A DNA stretch of 64,000 bases from Lineus longissimus (GCF_910592395.1 NC_088313.1:7320501-7384500); one strand, 5' to 3'; shown: positions 1 through 11,215, numbered from the stretch's first letter. Translations and numbers: made by a program. Notes: a model not told the origin generated them from the letters alone.

Positions 1-178
1 CATTGAGCAGTCCGCCATTTCCTGAGTTCCCAATCCCGAAATTGCGGCCGAGATATAGCGGAGAGTTCACGGAGTTCGAGAGTTCACGGAGAGAAAATTG
101 ATGACGTCATGTCATACGCAAGAATGGGTTCTTTCTTGATTGATTTTTCGGCGGTACAGGTTGAGACTTGGTCGGCTC

Positions 179-937
179 GACTCTGGAATGGTGAAATTTG
201 AGCGACTTCAACAGGCACAGTGCATGCAAAAATTCCATAATCTAAAAACTATTCTATACCGAGCTACTTACTCTCAAGTTACTATTCATGCATGCATATC
301 AATATTGTTCTCCAAATCGGATCACAAATAGTCATTGAAAGTGCACAAAAAAACCCAATCACCTAATGAGCCCCACTGACGTGAACACAGCCTGCCATGA
401 CGTCACAATCAACCAAATATAGATATTGCACACTCTCTTTCGGTACTTGTAGTAAACTCCAAACCGGCGGGACATTTCGAATCCGGTCAATGCCTGAGGC
501 TTAAGCTATCGTTGCGACATCTGCCATGTCTGCGGTGAATGGCGATTAGACAAGGTTCGTTTCTTTATCCGAGTGCTAGAACGATCGAATTACTTGCCGA
601 ACTGCCCAACTGTGCTTGCGAACATCGACTCTAACCAGTCACGCATCAAAGACTAGTTCTTAGGCGGGTGATGTTTGGCTGATTGTGACATCACAGCATG
701 CTGTGTTCACGTCGGATCTTACAGGATGAAAAAGCTTTTCGCCATTTTGTCACATCAGTGGTGCTCGTTGGGTGGTTGGGTTTTTTGCACGCTTTTAATG
801 ACTATTTGTGATCCGATTTGGAGAACAATGGATGAGGAGTAACTTGAGAGTAAGCAGCTCGGTAAAGAATAGTTTGTGGAATTTTTGCATGCATTGTCTG
901 CTTGTTGAAGACGCTTAAATTTCACCATTCCAGAGTC
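179..937. mobile_element. Foldback element with ~245-265 bp inverted arms
   Basis: The left arm (about 179-424) begins GACTCTGGAATGGTGAAATT and reappears reverse-complemented at about 673-937. Matching landmarks include the block reading CCAAATCGGATCACAAATAG on one strand near 313 and the reverse complement near 810, and the pair of CACGTCA/TGACGTG segments nearer the centre. The right arm carries an extra ~60 bases near 705-765. No coding region was found between the arms, so this looks like a non-autonomous foldback or MITE. No clear target duplication was found. Confidence 0.75.
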
Positions 938-1789
938 AACACTTTATTACCATTCTCTGAGACATCATAGATCATCTCACTGTGCTCGGAGCTAAAGACA
1001 TGAAAGAGCTAGCATCCACCAGGTATTAAAGTCATCAAAATAAAATTTAGTAGCCATAAACGAAAGAAGTACACCGTAAAACGCATTTCCTGAAAATTTC
1101 ATGACATTTGGGTGTAAGATAAAGGAGAAGATGTCTAAAATAACAGTCACAAGGCTCCTGCCCGGCCGGGGAGGCGGGGGGGGGGGTCACTATCCATAAC
1201 ATGTGTAGAGCATCCTCGGTGGCCCCCCCCCTACTGAGAAATGTGTGCGTGATGGGGTGTTTTTTTGGACTTGAATGCAGGACCCACGCAGGGCACAGAG
1301 AGCCCCTGATTTCAGTCCGACCCAACAGGGTTAACTTCGCCAACATCCCACACCACAAGGCCATAGACCTCGAAATTACCGTGCACTGCATGGTCACACA
1401 TTAGGCTTCTCGCTTTCCCACTATGCCTGCTGGCCGCAGTCCAGTCCCAAGAGATCTTATGGAAATTCAGAAATATAAACATACTCCGACAAGTGTCTAC
1501 TATCGAGGTCAGACCATACTCGCTCATCCAAACTTCCCATCGGATTTCACAACAAAATGGAAGCATGGGGGGAGGCGATGAAAAACATGCCAGCAAGAGG
1601 GGAGATTGGGAAAGGTTGGGCCCAGCAGCCTGGAGTGGGTCTTTTGAATTTGAAAATTACAAGTATGCTCTAAACATGTTGGAGAGTGACCCCCTGTAGT
1701 ATTGGGAAGCCCAATCATTCTTGTAGTTGAATCCAACATGGCCGCCGACTGGGTGGTTGACGCTGGTACATTTTAGACAACAACTCGCT
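938..1789. other. No gene recognised; mononucleotide runs
   Basis: This stretch holds a G-run (about 1171-1184), a C-run (about 1223-1231) and only short overlapping open frames on both strands with no recognisable domain. I see no gene here. Confidence 0.5.
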
Positions 1790-2259
1790 AAGGTCTCATT
1801 AGGGATTTTTTTTTTGTTTTCATGCACGGCCAGCCCCTAACCGTAGTTCCTAATAAACTTTGAATTTGTCAGTTTTCGGGTCAAATGGTCGTGCAGGACC
1901 ATCTGTTATACTAGGAATGGGGTCATCCAGCCTATTTTTGTAAATGAGAAGCTTTGGCAATTTGGCCGATATCAAGATATTTTGAATAATTTCCTGGAAA
2001 AAATGGTGTTGTGACTCATCGAAGTCATGGTGTGCAAAATGGAGTCGGGTTAAGAGTTGCCATTTTTAGGTTTTCTGCAAATTTTCCTCAATATTAGAAA
2101 AACCAGATGGTTGATATCTCTCTTATAAGAGACTCGTTTTCAATAAAAATTCTATGGTAGGTTCTCCTAGCAAGGATACATCACATATCGTACAGGTGTT
2201 TGATTTGACCTAGTTTTCAAGGTCACAGAGGTCAAATGGCGTAAATTGTCCCTTTGAGT
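1790..2259 (+). repeat. R1-family dispersed repeat, left part (split by a Harbinger insertion)
   Basis: The segment carries the R1 hallmarks: 'ATATCTCTCTTATAAGAG', 'TGATTTGACCTAGTTTTCAA' and 'GGTCACAGAGGTCAAATGG' followed by GTAAATTG. It breaks off at 2259 and resumes at 4578 with the expected continuation (GTGTAAC..., then a conserved CACGTTTCTTAAC block). Another copy at 10985-11060 shows the uninterrupted junction. Confidence 0.8.
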
Positions 2260-2292
2260 GAGTGCGTTCGATTACTTGTCTAGGACATGTCC
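2260..2292 (+). repeat. Harbinger left terminal inverted repeat
   Basis: Thirty-three bases that are the exact reverse complement of 4545-4577. The inner end reads GACATGTCC. Confidence 0.95.
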
Positions 2293-3214
2293 AAGTGTGG
2301 TAGTTTGCCGGAAGTCAGTAGTCGGACCTGGTCCATCATCGTTCGAAAAGTGGTGTTGGACATGTCTAGGACATGCCCTTCTAACCCTCCTCGCTGATGG
2401 GGTTACTTGGGCAAGTGTCCCACAATGCATTGCAGCAACATGGCGTCGATGGCGAAGAAGCTGAAGGTTACGGGCGATAAATTCATCTTCGGAATCGATT
2501 TATACGATCCGCCCAGAGTGTATTGTTTGCTGTAGCAATTGAAACAAGGATGTTTTAGCAAAATTTAGTTTATAAATTGACAGTTCAATCAATTGAATTA
2601 TTGTGAGCGGATCGATGATGTATTTTTTTACATATTGTACTTTTACAACAAGTGAAAAGTCCAAGAGAAAAGAACCTGGAGTGTAAATAGATAACTTCGT
2701 CTCACAGGCATCATTGATGGGCACTGTGTCATTCCTCCCTGACGTAAGGAAGGAAAGGCCCAAAAATTGATTGGATTTCCGGTGATGCCTCTGTCAGCAG
2801 GTTCTTTCCTATGGGACCTCCTGGTACATGTTTATTTTTATACAACTTTTAATTGTTGATTGTTCTCAACAATATATTTTGTTACTTCGATTTTGTTGCA
2901 GAACAGTGTTCGTGTCCGTCATTGGATAACTTGTACTGGGAACATCTCAAAATTGAACTTATCTCAGAAAAGACAGAACTGTTGCATGCATTTCTTTTTG
3001 AAGAGGGACTATAGGGTTGCTGTGGGCATGGTGGGAGCTTGTAAAAGTCTTAGAGTGTTAAATTCGAAAAATCGCTTTTGAGGCTTTTTAAATGTCAGGC
3101 GAATCCACTTCTTGCGTCTTTTGGAAATTGTGTTTTTCCATTTCATGCATTGGAGAAGTTCTGTCTTTTTTCACATAAAACACTTGTGAGATGCATCCCA
3201 ATCAGTAGTCACAT

Positions 3215-4377
3215 TTAGTCTCTCCTGGCCAACAGCATTTCTAGTTCCCTACGTTTTTCAATTCCGCTGGTCCTGTGGTGGTGTGGCCTAGGCATAGCGG
3301 CATTCTCTTCATCTAATTGAAGTTCTTCTAGTGTATCGTCATTGTTCTTCAGACAAAGGTTGTGCATGACACATGCCGCCAAAATAGAGTGGCACAACAG
3401 TTCGAAGTCGGAACAATCAAAGTCCCTTAGCCTTCTGAATCGTCCTTTGAGTTGTCCAAAAGCTCTCTCAATGACGACCCTAGCAGAGTTATGTCTCTTG
3501 TTGTACCTCTTTTGATCCCTTGTGATATCCCATAATCCTTATATGGGGTCATAAGCCATGGTTGTATTGGGTACGCCGAGTCTCCCAGGAGGAATTCATC
3601 CGTTTCAAACTTGGCTGCAGCCTCTTGGAACACTGAGGAGTTATTGAAAACACGGGCATCATGTGTGCACCCTGGCCAGCCAGTATAGACGTGGGTGAAG
3701 GCCAGGGCATCGTCACAGACACCCTGTAGCACAACCGAGTGGAATTTCTTACGGTATGAATTGGGATTCTTCGTGGGGGCTTTGATTTTTATGTGACACC
3801 CATCTATTGCCCCAATGGCCCCTGGAAAGTGACTGTACTTTTCGAATCCTTCAGAAATGTTCACTCTGTTCTCGTGACTTGGCCAGGATATTAGTTTCTT
3901 AATGAGGTTGTTCACAACGGCTTTGCAAACTCTGCGACAGATGCAGTGTGTTGTTGACCTCGAAATCCCGAAGCGATCAGAAATTGATCTAAACGAGTCG
4001 GGTGACCCAAGGTACCAGAGGAACACCAAGGCTTGCTTGCCGAGTTCAACTGGAGGACGACCAAACCCATGTTGTCCCAGGGCCATCTCTGGACACGGTT
4101 GTAGTTCCCCCAATAAGACCTCAAATGTCGTCCTGGAGAGCCGAAAATGCGATCGGAAATCATCTAGAGACTGAAGTGGGACCGTCACCTCAGCATAGTT
4201 CTCAGTCCTTGGGACTTTGGCACGTCTTTCTTCAGGGAGGTGTCTCTCTAACGATAGGCCTGCTGTCTCAAGGCTCTCACTGACAAACCTGTTCTGTATT
4301 ATTTGGGTATTTCCCCGGAAAAGGGCTATAGACATGGCCACCATCGCCCTTTTAGGGTTCGCCTCCATCATGTCCAT
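3215..4377 (-). pseudogene. Harbinger (HARBI1-like, DDE_Tnp_4) transposase, one frameshift
   Basis: The main frame (4377-3427, 316 codons from ATG) has an N-terminal helical region, a helix-turn-helix at about residues 130-155 (SISDRFGISRSTTHCICRRV) and the nuclease fold with first acidic motif GAIGAIDGCHIKI, then WPGCTHDARVFNN and LLGDSAYP. After the PYKDYG segment the frame slips near 3510. The other frame carries the third catalytic motif (VVIERAFGQLKGRF) and runs through the short open frame ending at 3215 (HSILAACVMHNLC). One single-base indel therefore separates the catalytic acidic residues, so the copy should not make an active enzyme. The nuclease of this family cuts DNA at the element ends; the assignment is secure. 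Confidence 0.93.
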
Positions 4378-4544
4378 TTAGGACAACCAGGATAATGCAG
4401 GAGACCAGGACAGACGTTTAGTTACAAAAGAAGACCATAGACGGCGACCATGAAGCGCCCGGCTAGGCCATGACACTTTGCCCTTCAGAAACCTCACATG
4501 CGTTCGTTTAGTGACTCATGTCTTGGGAGCCCCAGATCGAGGTC

Positions 4545-4577
4545 GGACATGTCCTAGACAAGTAATCGAACGCACTC
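4545..4577 (-). repeat. Harbinger right terminal inverted repeat
   Basis: Exact reverse complement of 2260-2292; AGT follows at 4578-4580 as the target duplication. Confidence 0.95.
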
Positions 4578-5060
4578 AGTGTAACTATAGCACGTTTCTT
4601 AACCCATAAAGCTATGAACCTGAATTTTGGTACACATGACTCCCTACGTCACACCAAATTTCGGTCTGATTTGATTCTCGACTTGGCCACCAGGAAGCCA
4701 AAACTAAAAAGGTAAAAAAGTGCAATATCTCGGTTATTAATCTCCGCCGTAGGGTGAGACTTTTGTACTACTACTAGGGCATTTATTCTCACCAAGAAAA
4801 TTATTCCAGCACACTCGTCTACAGGTGGAAGTTGTCTTTCCATATAGTGTTTCAGCTCAAGCAGAATAACAGAGCGCACACCCTGTCGCCCTTTTAAAAA
4901 AAAATTATGCTCTGGCTTCAAAATTAAATAAAAAAGTAGTTTTTTTGTCGTACCGAAAAGTGTTTCCTTGGTCTTCCTCCTAAACTTAGTTGAATGGAGT
5001 ACTTTGTCTGATGCAAATAATATGTTCTGGCAATTTAACGTGATCACCATCATTCATGTG
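4578..5060 (+). repeat. R1-family repeat, right part
   Basis: It continues the repeat interrupted at 2259: CACGTTTCTTAACCCATAAA, GCTATGAACCTGAATTTTGG, the TCGGTCTGATTTGATTCTCG block and TGCAATATCTCGGTTATTA. The related copy at 11039-11210 keeps the same order. Its 3' limit is uncertain. Confidence 0.7.
4745..4840 (+). repeat. Short dispersed repeat S1, copy 1
   Basis: The blocks GTAGGGTGAGACTTTTG and the following CACCAAGAAAATTATTCCAG, ACACTCGTCTACAGGTGGAA recur at 12949-13035 with small indels. Confidence 0.75.
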
Positions 5061-5180
5061 AATCTTCAACTAACACCTTGATGGCAATGGTCATTAGTTT
5101 ATGTGTATTATGCACCCTGTGCCCTAGTAAATTTATTTATGAGCCAGTTTTTATAAGAATCAGGCAAGATCCTATTAGAG

Positions 5181-5905
5181 GGTGATTCATGACCCTCTCA
5201 GATTTCTTCCAAAATTTTTATATTGGTAGATATATGTTAATAACGGACGGAAATCACATTTTCTATCCTCAATAGGGTCCGCTTTTTTTTTAGGGGCCCC
5301 TGGAATATTGGGGTCAAAATGGGCCTAAATGGCAAAATAACCAAAATGTGGTTTTCAAATGCTGGTATTTCTGTGCGCCCTTAGTGAGCCACAGAGATTT
5401 TCTTGCGTGTAAGTCTATTGAGTATTGACTTTCAGAAAATGTGAAAATTTTGGCGGCTGACTTAGGGCGCAGCCCATAGGTGGCGCTGCAAAACGCGACA
5501 TTTCGAAATTACACACACCTTCAGAGAGGTTGTGTGGTTTGCGCCCTAAGTCAGCCAGGGTGTTTCATGCGTATTATGATACATTAGCACCTACTGCTTT
5601 GATTTAAAGGAAATTTACGGCGGCTGACTTTGGGCGCACAAGTATAGGGGGCGCTTTTTGCCGCCAAAAGGTGAAATTACCACCTTTTCGCACAACAAGT
5701 TCTCCATGCGCCCTAAGTCAAAATTGATCAAATATAGCTCAAATGGTCCCCCAGCATCTCTAGTACCAGTGGTTAGGAGGGTTTCATGGCTGGTTTGCGT
5801 ATTAACCCTTTTTGCACCGTTTTTTGTCGGGACACTAGACAAAAAGGCCAAAAATGGTAAACTGTGAACTTTCTCCGATATTCATGAAACTTACAGGATA
5901 ACTTC
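5181..5905 (+). repeat. Left arm of the large inverted repeat
   Basis: It matches 8652-9370 reverse-complemented with few differences, including a repeated phrase GCGCCCTAAGTCAGCC. Weak similarity may continue about 100 bases further inward (TTGGTGGCAA near 5960 matches an inverted copy near 8568). Confidence 0.9.
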
Positions 5906-6237
5906 CTTACGTTAAAGAAAGTATTTTTTGTGAGTTTTATAGGTCAAGGTGGCAAGCTACTTGGTGGCAAAATTGAAATTTGACAGAAAAAGGAGCAATT
6001 TGACCTTTATATCATGAACCGTTTATTCAAAATCAAAAGTATTCAAAAATTACCATGAAATCACCGGTACCTCAGAAACTTAAACACTTTTACAATGAAT
6101 ATGGTGTAAAACTTCACCAATATTTAAATGTCAGCAGAAATTTAGCAAATTACTATCAAAATAGTTAGTATGCCATTAGGGCCAAACTGTCCAACTGGAT
6201 CATCACATCTAAACAGTGAACTACAGTTTATATAGTT

Positions 6238-6896
6238 TCATGTTCTGGTCATCTTTGGACTGACGCTTTCCTTGTGAATCAAGTTGTCAACATATTCATG
6301 AAGTTCCTCCTGCGACCCACCTGCAAACATTGTATCATCATCAACATCATCAGGTACACCTCCTTGGTTTTCATCATCTGCATCATCGTCAACAGGCCCA
6401 TCTTCACCCCGGTTGTCATGGGCAACTTGAACGTAGGTCACTGGCGCGCGATGCTTTGAACATATCGGTCCACCGATTGGAAACTTTACTTGGTATTTTT
6501 CAGATATTTCCTGTGCAAGCTTTAGAGTAGCAGGTCTGGTGGCAAGACAGGCTTTTTTAGATCGAAAATCAACTCTTGAATGTTCTGGATGTTGGCAAAT
6601 TGCTGGACTTTTCCAATAGATACCAAACGCAAATCTGTGATGGGCACAAATGAACGTGTCAGCGAAGAGATCTCTGCCTGCACGGTTTTCAATAAGTGTT
6701 TTTTCATTTAACTCGATGTTGTCTGTTACTGTCAGTCCAAGATTCCTGATGTGATTGTTCACCTCAGCATTCAAGTCCGCCACCTGACAAATACCAGTCT
6801 TGCGACTCCTCTTTTTGTGAGCCCCACAGTTTTGAATTGAAGATCCGAGAAAAAACAGCAGTTCTCATACTCTGTCTCTGAGACTGATGAGGCCAT
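6238..6896 (-). pseudogene. Uncharacterised Cys/His-rich protein, one frameshift
   Basis: An ATG at 6896-6894 opens a frame with ENCCFFSDLQF. About 70 bases on, the frame must slip (near 6825) to enter the long frame running to 6238, which reads CGAHKKRSRKTGICQVADLN. The body (~190 aa) has a Cys/His cluster: ICAHHRFAFG, WKSPAICQHPEHS and PIGGPICSKHR, consistent with a zinc-binding module, then an acidic tail of D/E repeats. I know this Cys/His pattern only from uncharacterised invertebrate proteins and cannot name it. It is the only gene of the inverted-repeat element. A true gene with a short intron at the slip is less likely, since no good splice pair was seen. Confidence 0.6.
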
Positions 6897-7306
6897 CTTC
6901 AAAGCAGCAAACTAAAGGAAAGGGAAGAACTGCAAAAGTATTGTGTAGGCGGGTCAGTTCTCAAGGCAAGATCATTTGGTGAACAGGGTGTGGGCTTGTC
7001 CACTTTAGCATGCAGTTTGTTTGATGCATGCGTGCATGCACTGTGTGTTCAACATTTGCCACACCCATCTCACATTTTATGATCTTTTATAGTTTTTTTA
7101 AGCCCCGAGATTAAAAAATTGCATGTCTTACAAAATTATATCAGTCTTATCTATTACATATTGCCATCATCAAACTTACAAAATGCAGGATGTGTTTGAT
7201 TAAAACAGATTTTTTTAAATGTCATGCCACATGGCAATGTCTTGTCATGCTTGATTGATGTCTTATGGCTAAACCAACATTGAATTCACACTGTCTGGCA
7301 CACTTT
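6897..7306. other. AT-rich stretch, no gene recognised
   Basis: Probably 5' flank of the minus-strand ORF ending at 6896. It holds a TGCATG-rich patch (7010-7040). Nothing else is supported; 5906-6237 and 8417-8651 inside the same element are likewise without recognised features. Confidence 0.4.
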
Positions 7307-8416
7307 TTAGCTCACCTCTTAGCAGAGGTGAGCTTATCCCATACCGTGGCGTCCGTCGTCCGTCGTCGTCGTCGTCGTCGTCCGTCGTCCGTTAGCAGGG
7401 CACGTTTCGTAACTGTTAGAGCTATTGAGTTGAAACTTGGTACACATGTACCCTTATGTAATGACACCTTGGAGACCAAGTTTCGGTCCGATTCGTTTCA
7501 TGGTTTGGCAGGGGGCCAAACGTTAAAAGTGAAAATATGCAATATCTCCCTTAATAGTAGTCGGGAAATTTTGAAAAAAATATGGTAGGTACTTCTAGCA
7601 AAGGTGCATCATATATCCTCCGGGTTTTTGATTTGACCTCCTTTTCAAGGTCACAGAGGTCAAATGGTGTAAATTGGCCGTTAGGATGTAACGAGGGCAC
7701 GTTTCTAAACTGCAATGACTATTGATACCAAATTTGGTACACATTTACCCCTTAGTCAGGTGATCTCAGGGACCGAAGTTTGGTCCAATATGATTCACCA
7801 CTTGACCACCAGGGGGCAAAATCCAAAAACCTTAAAAATGTGATTATTCCTTAACTTCTTGCCCGATTGCCACCAATTTGATATCATGGGTACATCTAAC
7901 CACCATACAGTATATGTCACACAGGTTTTTAATTTGACCTTCTTGTCAAGGTCACAGAGGTCAAATGGCGTAAATTCGCCGTCAGGCCGTAACGATGGCA
8001 CATTTCTTAACTGCAATGACTATTGATCACAAATTAAGTACACATGTACCCCTTGGTCAGGTGATCTCAGGTACCGAAGTTTGGTGCGATCTGATTTGCC
8101 GTTTGGCCTCCAGGGAGGGGGCCAAATCCTAAATTCTTCAAAATGCCATTATTCCTAGTAATGACTTGCCCGATTGGCACCAATTTTATATCATAGGTAC
8201 ATCTAATTCTAACAACCATTCAATGTGTCACCCGGGTCTTCTTTGATTTGACCTACTTTTCAAGGTCACAGAGGTCGAATGTACTGTAAATTGGCCATTT
8301 TGGGGAAATTGTAATTGCTTGGACCTACATCAAACCTAACACTACATGACACAATACCATGCTCTTTATCCATCTTTCCTCCACATGAGGTGAGCACAAT
8401 GGCCCTGGCCATTTCA
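7307..8416 (+). repeat. R1-family dispersed repeat, complete copy 1
   Basis: It starts TTTTTAGCTCACCTCTTAGC and an immediate inverted AGAGGTGAGC, so the first ~26 bases form a hairpin. A (CGT)n microsatellite follows (7346-7393). The body is three diverged modules of about 300 bases, each with a '.GGCAC.TTTC...AACTG' block (near 7398, 7697 and 7997) and a 'GGTCACAGAGGTCAAATGG' block. It ends GGCCCTGGCCATTTCATT. It is nearly identical to 21490-22639. Open frames across it are incidental. Confidence 0.9.
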
Positions 8417-8651
8417 TTAAATTGAATAGATTGCTGATTAGAACTGAAATAAGTTTTAGCTTTGATTCAGTGAAAATGTACTCCAAATTTGATCGAAATC
8501 AAATAATTGGTTTGAAAGATACAATTCCACTAAAACTGGTACTTTTGCTTTATAGTTCCAATATTGCCACCAAATGGCAGCCTACAACAAAAGTGGCTTG
8601 CTGCATTCCACAGAAACTTTAATAACACCTTTCTCAGTGCAAAAGGAGCTA

Positions 8652-9370
8652 ATCCTGTAAGTTTTATGAATATCGGAGAAAGTTTACAAAATTCCATTTT
8701 CAGCCTTTTCGCGTAGTGACCCGACAAAAAACGGTGCAAAAAGGGTTAATACGCAAACCAGCCATGAAACCCTCCTAACCACTGGTACTAGAGATGCTGG
8801 GTGACTAGTTGAGCTATGTTTGATCAGTTTTGACTTAGGGCTCATGGAGAACTTGCTGTGCGAAAAGGTGGTAATTTCACCATTCGGCGGCAAAAAGCGC
8901 CCCCTATACTTGTGCGCCCAAAGTCAGCCGCCGTAAATTTCCTTTAAATCAAAGCAGTAGGTGCTAATGTATCATAATACGCATGAAACACCCTGGCTGA
9001 CTTAGGGCGCAAACCACACAACCTCTCTGAAGGTGTGTGTAATTTCGAAATGTCGCGTTTTGCAGTGCCACCTATGGGCTGCGCCCTAAGTCAGCCGCCA
9101 AAATTTTCACATTTTCTGAAAGTCAATACCCAATAGACTTACACGCAAGAAAATCTCTGTGGCTCACTAAGGGCGCACAGAAATACCAGCATTTGAAAAC
9201 CACATTTTGGTTATTTTGCCATTTAGGCCCATTTTGACCCCAATATTCCAGGGGCCCCTAAAAAAAAAGCGGACCCTATTGAGGATAGAAAATGTGATTT
9301 CCGTCCGTTATTAACATATATCTACCAATAAAAAAATTTAGGAACAAATCTGAGAGGGTCATGAATCACC
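8652..9370 (-). repeat. Right arm of the large inverted repeat
   Basis: Inverted copy of 5181-5905; the outer end is ATGAATCACC at 9361-9370, immediately abutting a MITE-like sequence. Confidence 0.9.
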
Positions 9371-9371
9371 A

Positions 9372-9545
9372 CTAGAACCTCTTTATTAAGGACACCCTCG
9401 GGACTGACAAGTGCTGTCCTTAATAGAGAGGTGTACTGATTAGAGAGGTCAAATTGAATGGAAATAACCAATTTAAGACCAAAACTAGTGTCTTTGATAG
9501 ACATGTTGTCCTTATAAGAGAGCTGTCCGCTAAGAGAGGTTCTAA
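9372..9545. mobile_element. MITE of the 'TAGAACCTCTxTATTAAGGACAC' family, copy 1
   Basis: The ends are inverted: CTAGAACCTCTTTATTAAGG at the left and the complementary AGAGAGGTTCTAATGA at the right, with internal GTGCTGTCCTTAATAGAGAG. Two other copies are in this window. A Tc1/mariner-pogo affiliation is likely from the general form but not proven. Confidence 0.7.
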
Positions 9546-9744
9546 TGAATTGTTCTTTTTAGAATCACCTATAACAACTGGCTGGTCGATTTAGCAATGA
9601 TCCCGGTGCAATATCTCTGTGAGAGAAAAATCCTTTTGAAGGCGAAAAAACACCCCAAGTAGGTCATCATTTGAAGGAAATTGCATTGGTTGACAAGGTT
9701 ATTGTCCTTCATGATATGGTTTGTTTTGAGTCTGTACATGTGCA

Positions 9745-9890
9745 GTAGAACCTCTCTATTAGGAGTCCCTCGGCACTGACAGGTGCTGTCCTTGATAGAG
9801 AGGTGTACAGATTAGAGAGGTCAATTTGAATGTCAGCAACCAATTTGGGTCCAAAACTAGTGGTGGAGAGGGTGTCCTTTATAGATTTTG
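9745..9890. mobile_element. MITE of the same family, copy 2 (right end decayed)
   Basis: It begins AGTAGAACCTCTCTATTAGG and shares GTGCTGTCCTTGATAGAGAG and the AACCAATTTGGGTCCAAAAC block with copy 1. The right end has only a partial match (GTGTCCTTTATAG). Confidence 0.65.
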
Positions 9891-10019
9891 GTGGAAGAAT
9901 ATTTTCGCATGCAAGACCTTAACGCGAAATTAGTGCACACAATTCTTTTCTGTTCTATTCTACGGTAGAACTTTCAAAAACCGAGGTCATGCTATTTTCT
10001 GCAATCATTCATCAAGCTG

Positions 10020-10200
10020 CTGAAGTCAAGTGGCTTGGTGTCTTGCCAAGCAGCCAAGAGGTCCCTGGTTCAAACCCTAGGCAAGACCTTAGGCCAGTCT
10101 CTTTGTCTAACTTGCCGTGCTCCACCCAGGGGAATTGAGTATTCAAGTGCTAGAGCTAGCTGCCTGTTGATCATGCAACTAATCATGTTCTTCTAAATCA
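10020..10200 (+). repeat. tRNA-derived SINE (decayed)
   Basis: An RNA polymerase III B box GGTTCAAACCC lies at about 10067-10077. A tRNA-like 5' part containing AAGTGGCTTGGTG precedes it by about 40 bases. The downstream phrase CTCCACCCAGGGG resembles the conserved central part of marine-invertebrate SINEs. No intact tRNA cloverleaf can be formed, so this is not a functional tRNA gene. Confidence 0.6.
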
Positions 10201-10677
10201 AATGTTTTTCCAATATGCCAGGGTTAAATTGTGAGTTCTGATAAAAACGTCTTCAATAATTTCATCAAGTCCCAAAAACCCAAAACTTAAGCTTCTCTTT
10301 CCAGGTATATTTGGGTGGAGCATTATCGTTGTACCTACACCAAGTGAGGGAGCAAGGATGCTAAAAAAGGGCGTCAGTGGAAACGGAAACATATTGGAAA
10401 CTATCTACCGCTGATCAGCATACCGGAAATAATGGACTACCTGCGTCAGATGGGCTGGCTGATACCAAGGTTACCTAAGTAGAAAAAGATTGAGACATTT
10501 TAAATTTCTCATAGTAACCGTGCAGATGATGTGAGTGCCATATGATGGTGCATCAATTTGACAGTGTGTTCCAGTAACCCATGTTTTGCCCACAATGGTA
10601 AGTAGTTTACCATTTTATGCATGCACCATGTCACTAAATTACAGGTTGTCCTAGAAGTAGAAAATATAACTGCCAAA

Positions 10678-11215
10678 TTTTAGCACCTTTTTGGCTCTAC
10701 AACACCGCAGTGTCCGTCGTCACTGTATCCTATTTCAAAAACAGTGGTACCGGGTATGTTTATTAACCGCCAAAGCTATGACATTTAAACTTAGTACAAA
10801 TGACCCCCTATGAGATGACCTCTGACAATGAGTTTCGGTCTGATCTGATTCTTGACTTGGCAACCAGGGTCCAGAAATGTGTGATATCTCTCTTATGAGT
10901 GACTCGCTTTCAATAAAATTTTTATGGTAGGTTCTCCAAGCAAGGATACATCTCATATAATACGGGTTTTTGATTTGACTTTATTTTCAAGGTCACCGGG
11001 ATCTGCGTAAATTGGCCGTTTGAGTGTAACACTATAACGGCACGTTTCTTAACCGCTAAAGCTATGAACCTGAAATTTGGTACACATAACTCCCTACGTC
11101 ATATAACCGCGGACACCAAATTTCGGTCTGATTTGATTCTCGACTCCGCCACAAGGAGGCCAAAACAAAAAAACATAAAAAAGTGCCAATATCTCCGTTA
11201 TTAGCAACTCCAAAG
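10678..11215 (+). repeat. R1-family repeat, partial copy
   Basis: It carries ATATCTCTCTTATGAGTGAC, the TTTGATTTGAC block, TTGGCCGTTTGAGTGTAAC and CACGTTTCTTAACCGCTAAA. It shows the uninterrupted junction that defines the Harbinger target site at 2257-2259/4578-4580. Confidence 0.75.

Larger units (their letters stand above)
2260..4577 (-). mobile_element. PIF/Harbinger DNA transposon, complete, one frameshifted transposase
   Basis: The element is 2318 bp with perfect 33-bp terminal inverted repeats starting GAGTGCGTTCGATTACTTGT. It is flanked by AGT at 2257-2259 and 4578-4580. The related repeat near 11020 reads TTTGAGTGTAAC without an insert, which fixes the 3-bp target duplication exactly as expected for Harbinger elements. 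The transposase is on the minus strand, the only recognisable gene inside; the Myb/SANT partner gene found in many Harbingers is not seen. About 2300-3200 is AT-rich and otherwise unassigned. Confidence 0.95.
5181..9370. mobile_element. Large inverted-repeat element (~725-bp arms) carrying a zinc-binding ORF
   Basis: The arms are 5181-5905 and about 8652-9370, in inverted orientation and nearly identical. Landmarks are GGTGATTCATGACCCTCTCA at the outer end, a run of 'GGCGGCTGACTT.GGGCGCA' phrases, and TTACAGGAT at the inner end. Between them lie a minus-strand ORF (6238-6896) and a full R1 repeat (7307-8416) that landed later. Each arm also contains TTAACCCTTTTTGCACCG (about 5803-5820 and inverted about 8732-8749), a TTAA followed by CCC as at piggyBac-type ends. 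Class not assigned; no target duplication was found. Confidence 0.75.

Noticed and set aside
1047-1739. Overlapping open frames on both strands
   Set aside because: No domain, no splice structure and coding strand ambiguous; the G and C runs argue against coding.
7265-7588. 107-aa open frame rich in arginine (and a similar one at 21397-21621)
   Set aside because: The arginine run is the translated CGT microsatellite of the R1 repeat; the two R1 copies do not keep a shared reading frame.
10020-10100. tRNA gene
   Set aside because: A B box is present but no acceptor stem or cloverleaf pairs; the sequence continues as a SINE body.
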